A stretch of DNA of 7,557 nucleotides from the NCBI GenBank assembly GCA_903897985.1, contig CAIUDS010000290.1:1-7557 (forward strand), in the 5' to 3' direction. Source of the DNA: an uncultured delta proteobacterium. GTDB lineage: Bacteria > RBG-13-61-14 > DRUE01. Within the stretch, counting starts at the first letter, position 1; each line of letters opens with the position of its first letter. The notes under the pieces were generated by a model, which did no database searches, was not told where the DNA came from, and saw nothing but the letters and a program-made list of their open reading frames with translations. Of the stretch, positions 6,115 to 7,557 are shown piece by piece. Position numbers and translations under genes: made by a program.

Positions 6115-6136
6115 GTGCGGACACTCGTGTCCGCAC
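6115..6136. repeat. Perfect 9-bp hairpin between rlmE and pfkA
   Basis: GTGCGGACA-CTCG-TGTCCGCAC is a perfect stem-loop. On the plus strand it is followed by ACCATTTTTG, but both flanking genes are on the minus strand, where no T-run follows, so it is unlikely to terminate the rlmE transcript. It could stabilise or process the rlmE-pfkA message, or be a dispersed repeat. Confidence 0.7.
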
Positions 6137-6142
6137 ACCATT

Positions 6143-6170
6143 TTTGTAATCTGTAATTTGTAATCTGTAA
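6143..6170. repeat. Two perfect tandem copies of a 14-mer next to the rlmE stop
   Basis: TTACAGATTACAAA (minus-strand sense) occurs twice in a row, 6170-6157 and 6156-6143, beginning immediately after the rlmE TGA and followed by the hairpin at 6115-6136. The A/T-rich tandem unit plus GC hairpin looks like a dispersed intergenic element that inserted exactly behind a stop codon. Confidence 0.75.
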
Positions 6171-6764
6171 TCATTTTTTGCTTTTGCAAAAAATGAACAT
6201 CTCCACACTATTCGGTCTCGAACTCTTCGGCTTGCTCGAACTCACGCTCTCAAATTTTTCCCTGACCAGATCGTAAAACCCGTCAAAGCCCGGTCCCTGG
6301 AAAACCTTGAGCAGCAGGCTGCCCCCGGGTTTCAAAATTGTCTCGGCGATTTTCAGGGCCTGCTCGGCGAGCGCCACCGAGCGGAGCGCGTCCGTGGCCT
6401 TCTGACCGCTCGTGTCCGGCGCGAGGTCGGACAGGACGAGATCGAAAGTCCCCCACTCCTCCTTCAGCTTCGCCGGGGCGGTATCAAAAACATCTTCCTC
6501 GTAGAAAACTTCATTCGGGTGAAGTTGTCGGCTCAAGCGGTTGCGGTCAATCCCGGCCACCAGTCCCCCCGGCCCGACCTTATCCGAAGCGTATTTCATC
6601 CAACTCCCCGGCGCCGCGCCCAGGTCCAACACCCGCATCCCTTTGGCCAGGACCTTGAACCGCCGGTCCAATTCCTCCAGCTTGAACACCGACCGCGCCG
6701 GAAAGCCCTGCGCCTTGGCCTTGCGCGCGTAAAAGTCCGGCTTCGTGTAATCAGGCTTTTTCAT
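6171..6764 (-). CDS. rlmE: RlmE (FtsJ/RrmJ) 23S rRNA 2'-O-methyltransferase
   Basis: RlmE uses S-adenosylmethionine to methylate the 2'-OH of U2552 in the A loop of 23S rRNA late in 50S assembly. The 197-residue protein is of normal length. It shows RSVFKLEELD (24-33), the SAM loop VLDLGAAPGSW (45-55), the acidic strand end GIDRNRL (71-77), LVLSDLAPDTSG (109-120), LLLKVFQGPGF (150-160) and SSRPNSVEMFIF (181-192). The catalytic K-D-K-E tetrad is intact as Lys28, Asp113, Lys153 and Glu188. I chose ATG at 6764, with GAGGG just upstream at tight spacing; a TTG at 6773 would add three residues. It is the first gene of a probable unit with pfkA and the Nudix gene, divergent from the gene at 6843. 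No clear promoter boxes are visible in the 78-nt gap. Confidence 0.95.
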   Translation of the reverse strand: MKKPDYTKPDFYARKAKAQGFPARSVFKLEELDRRFKVLAKGMRVLDLGAAPGSWMKYASDKVGPGGLVAGIDRNRLSRQLHPNEVFYEEDVFDTAPAKLKEEWGTFDLVLSDLAPDTSGQKATDALRSVALAEQALKIAETILKPGGSLLLKVFQGPGFDGFYDLVREKFESVSSSKPKSSRPNSVEMFIFCKSKK

Positions 6765-6842
6765 CGCCCTCAATCTTAATCCACCGCCCCTGAAACCGCA
6801 ACCTATTTCGACAATGGAAAGATTACAGTTTGGAGAGCCGAA

Positions 6843-7337
6843 TTGTTGAAAGCCGCCGATTCTGATAAAATTATCAAAAGGGCGGAAATGGTTGAGATCA
6901 ATTTAAGTCAGGCCGACGCGGATCAGTTAATCGCAATGCGCAAGCTCAGCGCCAATGACGATGAATGTGAATATCCGGGCATGGGCGGATCGCTTTGTCT
7001 GCCGTTGGTCTCGGAGGACAAGCGGGAAAATTTTTTCCTCGACATAAACCGGGGCAAGATCGAACTCAAAAAGGGCAAAAATCAGAACCGGGCCAAACAA
7101 GTGGTGGTCTTGGTGAGGCTGGATTTCGGCGGCACCCCGCACCGAAACCCCGACGGCTCCGAAATCGGATGCCCCCATCTCCATCTTTATCGGGAAGGTT
7201 TTGCCGATAAATGGGCATTCCCAGCGCCGGCCGATAAATTCTCCGACCTCTCCAACCTTTGGAAGACCCTTGAGTAATTTTTCGGATATTGTAACATAGT
7301 GAAAGCTCCGAAGATCAAGAAGGGGCTGTTCGTATGA
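6843..7337 (+). pseudogene. DUF6978-like protein with an in-frame premature stop
   Basis: The intact part runs from TTG 6843 (GGAGAG at 6832-6837, 5 nt upstream) to TAA at 7275-7277, 144 codons. ATG 6888, behind AAGGGCGG, is an alternative start giving 129 residues. Recognisable features are LSQADADQLIAMRK, GGSLCLPLVSEDKRENFFLD, the lysine-rich IELKKGKNQNR, and the conserved PHRNPDGSEIGCPHLHLY (residues 99-116) with His100, Cys110, His112 and His114. From memory these match the DUF6978 family, whose members continue past the LWKTLE segment with a tail like '(D/E)F..YCNI'. Here TAA replaces that acidic codon, and the same frame then reads FFGYCNIVKAPKIKKGLFV to a TGA at 7335-7337 that overlaps the next gene's ATG. 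One G-to-T change in GAA would explain it. The molecular function of the family is unknown. The truncated product might still be made. The stretch is visibly more A/T-rich than the housekeeping genes, which fits transfer. Confidence 0.65.
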
Positions 7338-7426
7338 AAGAAGAAATACAAAGTCTGCTGGACAAGTACCTGCAATGGCTTAAGGATAAAACTATCCTGC
7401 GAGAGGTCAAGCAGGGTTGGGTCTGA
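7334..7426 (+). pseudogene. DUF1828-like gene remnant, N-terminal 30 codons
   Basis: ATG 7334 overlaps the TGA ending the full frame of the preceding gene (ATGA at 7334-7337), and AAGGGG at 7320-7325 lies 8 nt upstream, a standard coupled start. The peptide begins MKEEIQSLLDKYLQWLKDKT and ends ILREVKQGWV before TGA at 7424-7426. From memory this matches the extreme N-terminus of DUF1828 proteins (K-Y-L-x-W-L-K-D then WVEITTP..DRHND), which normally run to well over 100 residues. The expected continuation is missing in all three forward frames, so the body of the gene has been deleted or replaced, with the break just after codon 30. Homology is recalled, not searched, and a genuine 30-residue peptide cannot be excluded. 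Function is unknown. Confidence 0.5.
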
Positions 7427-7430
7427 CCGT

Positions 7431-7557
7431 CTAACACTTTTTTTTCCCCTTATCTGCGCGGGCAATCCAAGCAAAATTTCTCAGTTCCGGCTCCGGAAGA
7501 TGAGCGCGCACCCATGCCAAATCAATCATAACTTCCTTGAGCGCTTCCTCCAGATAC
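7431..7557 (-). CDS. C-terminal end of an unrecognised protein (5' end outside window)
   Basis: An uninterrupted minus-strand frame enters at the right edge and ends at TAG 7433-7431, giving 41 residues. It begins YLEEALKEVMIDLAWVRAHL, continues through PEPELRNFAWIARADKG and ends KKKC. The segment looks helical and amphipathic with a basic tail, and I do not recognise the family. A run of eight A residues on the coding strand (7445-7438) lies four codons before the stop, where slippage would change the last residues. Its stop lies 4 nt from the end of the DUF1828-like remnant on the opposite strand, so the recombination that truncated the remnant probably also set the 3' end of this gene. Being short and edge-cut, it is moderately uncertain, but composition and open frame look coding. 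Confidence 0.5.
   Translation of the reverse strand, partial: YLEEALKEVMIDLAWVRAHLPEPELRNFAWIARADKGKKKC

Noticed and set aside
6115..6146. Hairpin followed by ACCATTTTTG read as a plus-strand terminator
   Set aside because: Both flanking genes are on the minus strand, so there is no plus-strand transcript to end here, and on the minus strand the hairpin lacks a T-run.
5282..6163. Plus-strand open frame of 293 codons over pfkA
   Set aside because: Shadow of pfkA: His/Arg/Pro-rich with no recognisable domain, while the minus strand carries every PFK motif.
6086..6208. Upstream extension of pfkA to an ATG at 6208
   Set aside because: The extra 41 residues (for example YRLQITDYKNG) are translated hairpin and tandem repeats and the end of rlmE. 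The real start at 6085 has AAGGAG 6 nt upstream.
7427..7446. T8 run after the DUF1828-like remnant as an intrinsic terminator
   Set aside because: No stable stem precedes it; the tract is more simply the Lys-codon run in the 3' end of the minus-strand gene.
7187..7474. Minus-strand frame of 95 codons across the DUF6978/DUF1828 region
   Set aside because: It runs antisense to both remnants and overlaps the better-supported minus-strand gene end in another frame.

Overview
The window is a GC-rich bacterial chromosome segment, most likely from an uncultured or environmental lineage. Three things suggest this: an aconitase of the short 'Aquifex' type, a long (group III-like) phosphofructokinase, and several intergenic hairpin or tandem repeats of the kind found scattered through many metagenome-derived genomes. 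A secreted alkaline-phosphatase-superfamily enzyme with a signal peptide suggests an organism that exports proteins. The phylum cannot be fixed from the sequence alone.

Layout from left to right. (1) Positions 1-1643, minus: the first 547 codons of an aconitate hydratase that runs off the left edge, starting at TTG behind a strong ribosome binding site. (2) 1655-2094: a gene-free stretch holding a pyrimidine/purine inverted-repeat cluster and two stacked hairpins. (3) 2095-3369, minus: a secreted sulfatase-like hydrolase with Thr in place of the formylglycine Cys/Ser, preceded by a convincing promoter that has an inverted repeat in its spacer. (4) 3499-3960, plus: a single-domain TrmO/TsaA tRNA methyltransferase. 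(5) 4085-4252, plus: a short gene for a 55-residue acidic protein with an FPxxx pentapeptide repeat, matching no family I know. (6) 6764-4255, minus: a probable three-gene unit rlmE - pfkA - NUDT19-like Nudix hydrolase. pfkA and the Nudix gene overlap by 14 nt, and rlmE and pfkA are separated by a repeat-bearing 85-nt spacer. (7) 6843-7426, plus: what looks like a decayed accessory gene pair. The first gene resembles DUF6978 and has an in-frame premature TAA. Its original frame then continues 19 codons to a TGA that overlaps the ATG of a DUF1828-like gene cut to 30 codons. (8) 7431-7557, minus: the C-terminal end of an unrecognised gene that begins outside the window.

Most of the window is housekeeping: central carbon metabolism (aconitase, phosphofructokinase), RNA modification (RlmE, TrmO) and nucleotide or CoA-ester clean-up (Nudix). 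The accessory content lies at the right end, where the DUF6978/DUF1828-like remnant marks a site of gene gain followed by decay and probable recombination, and in the small repeat protein at 4085-4252. I see no CRISPR array, tRNA, rRNA, transposase or complete novel multi-gene system. The best leads are the degraded DUF6978/DUF1828 pair and the short FPxxx-repeat protein.
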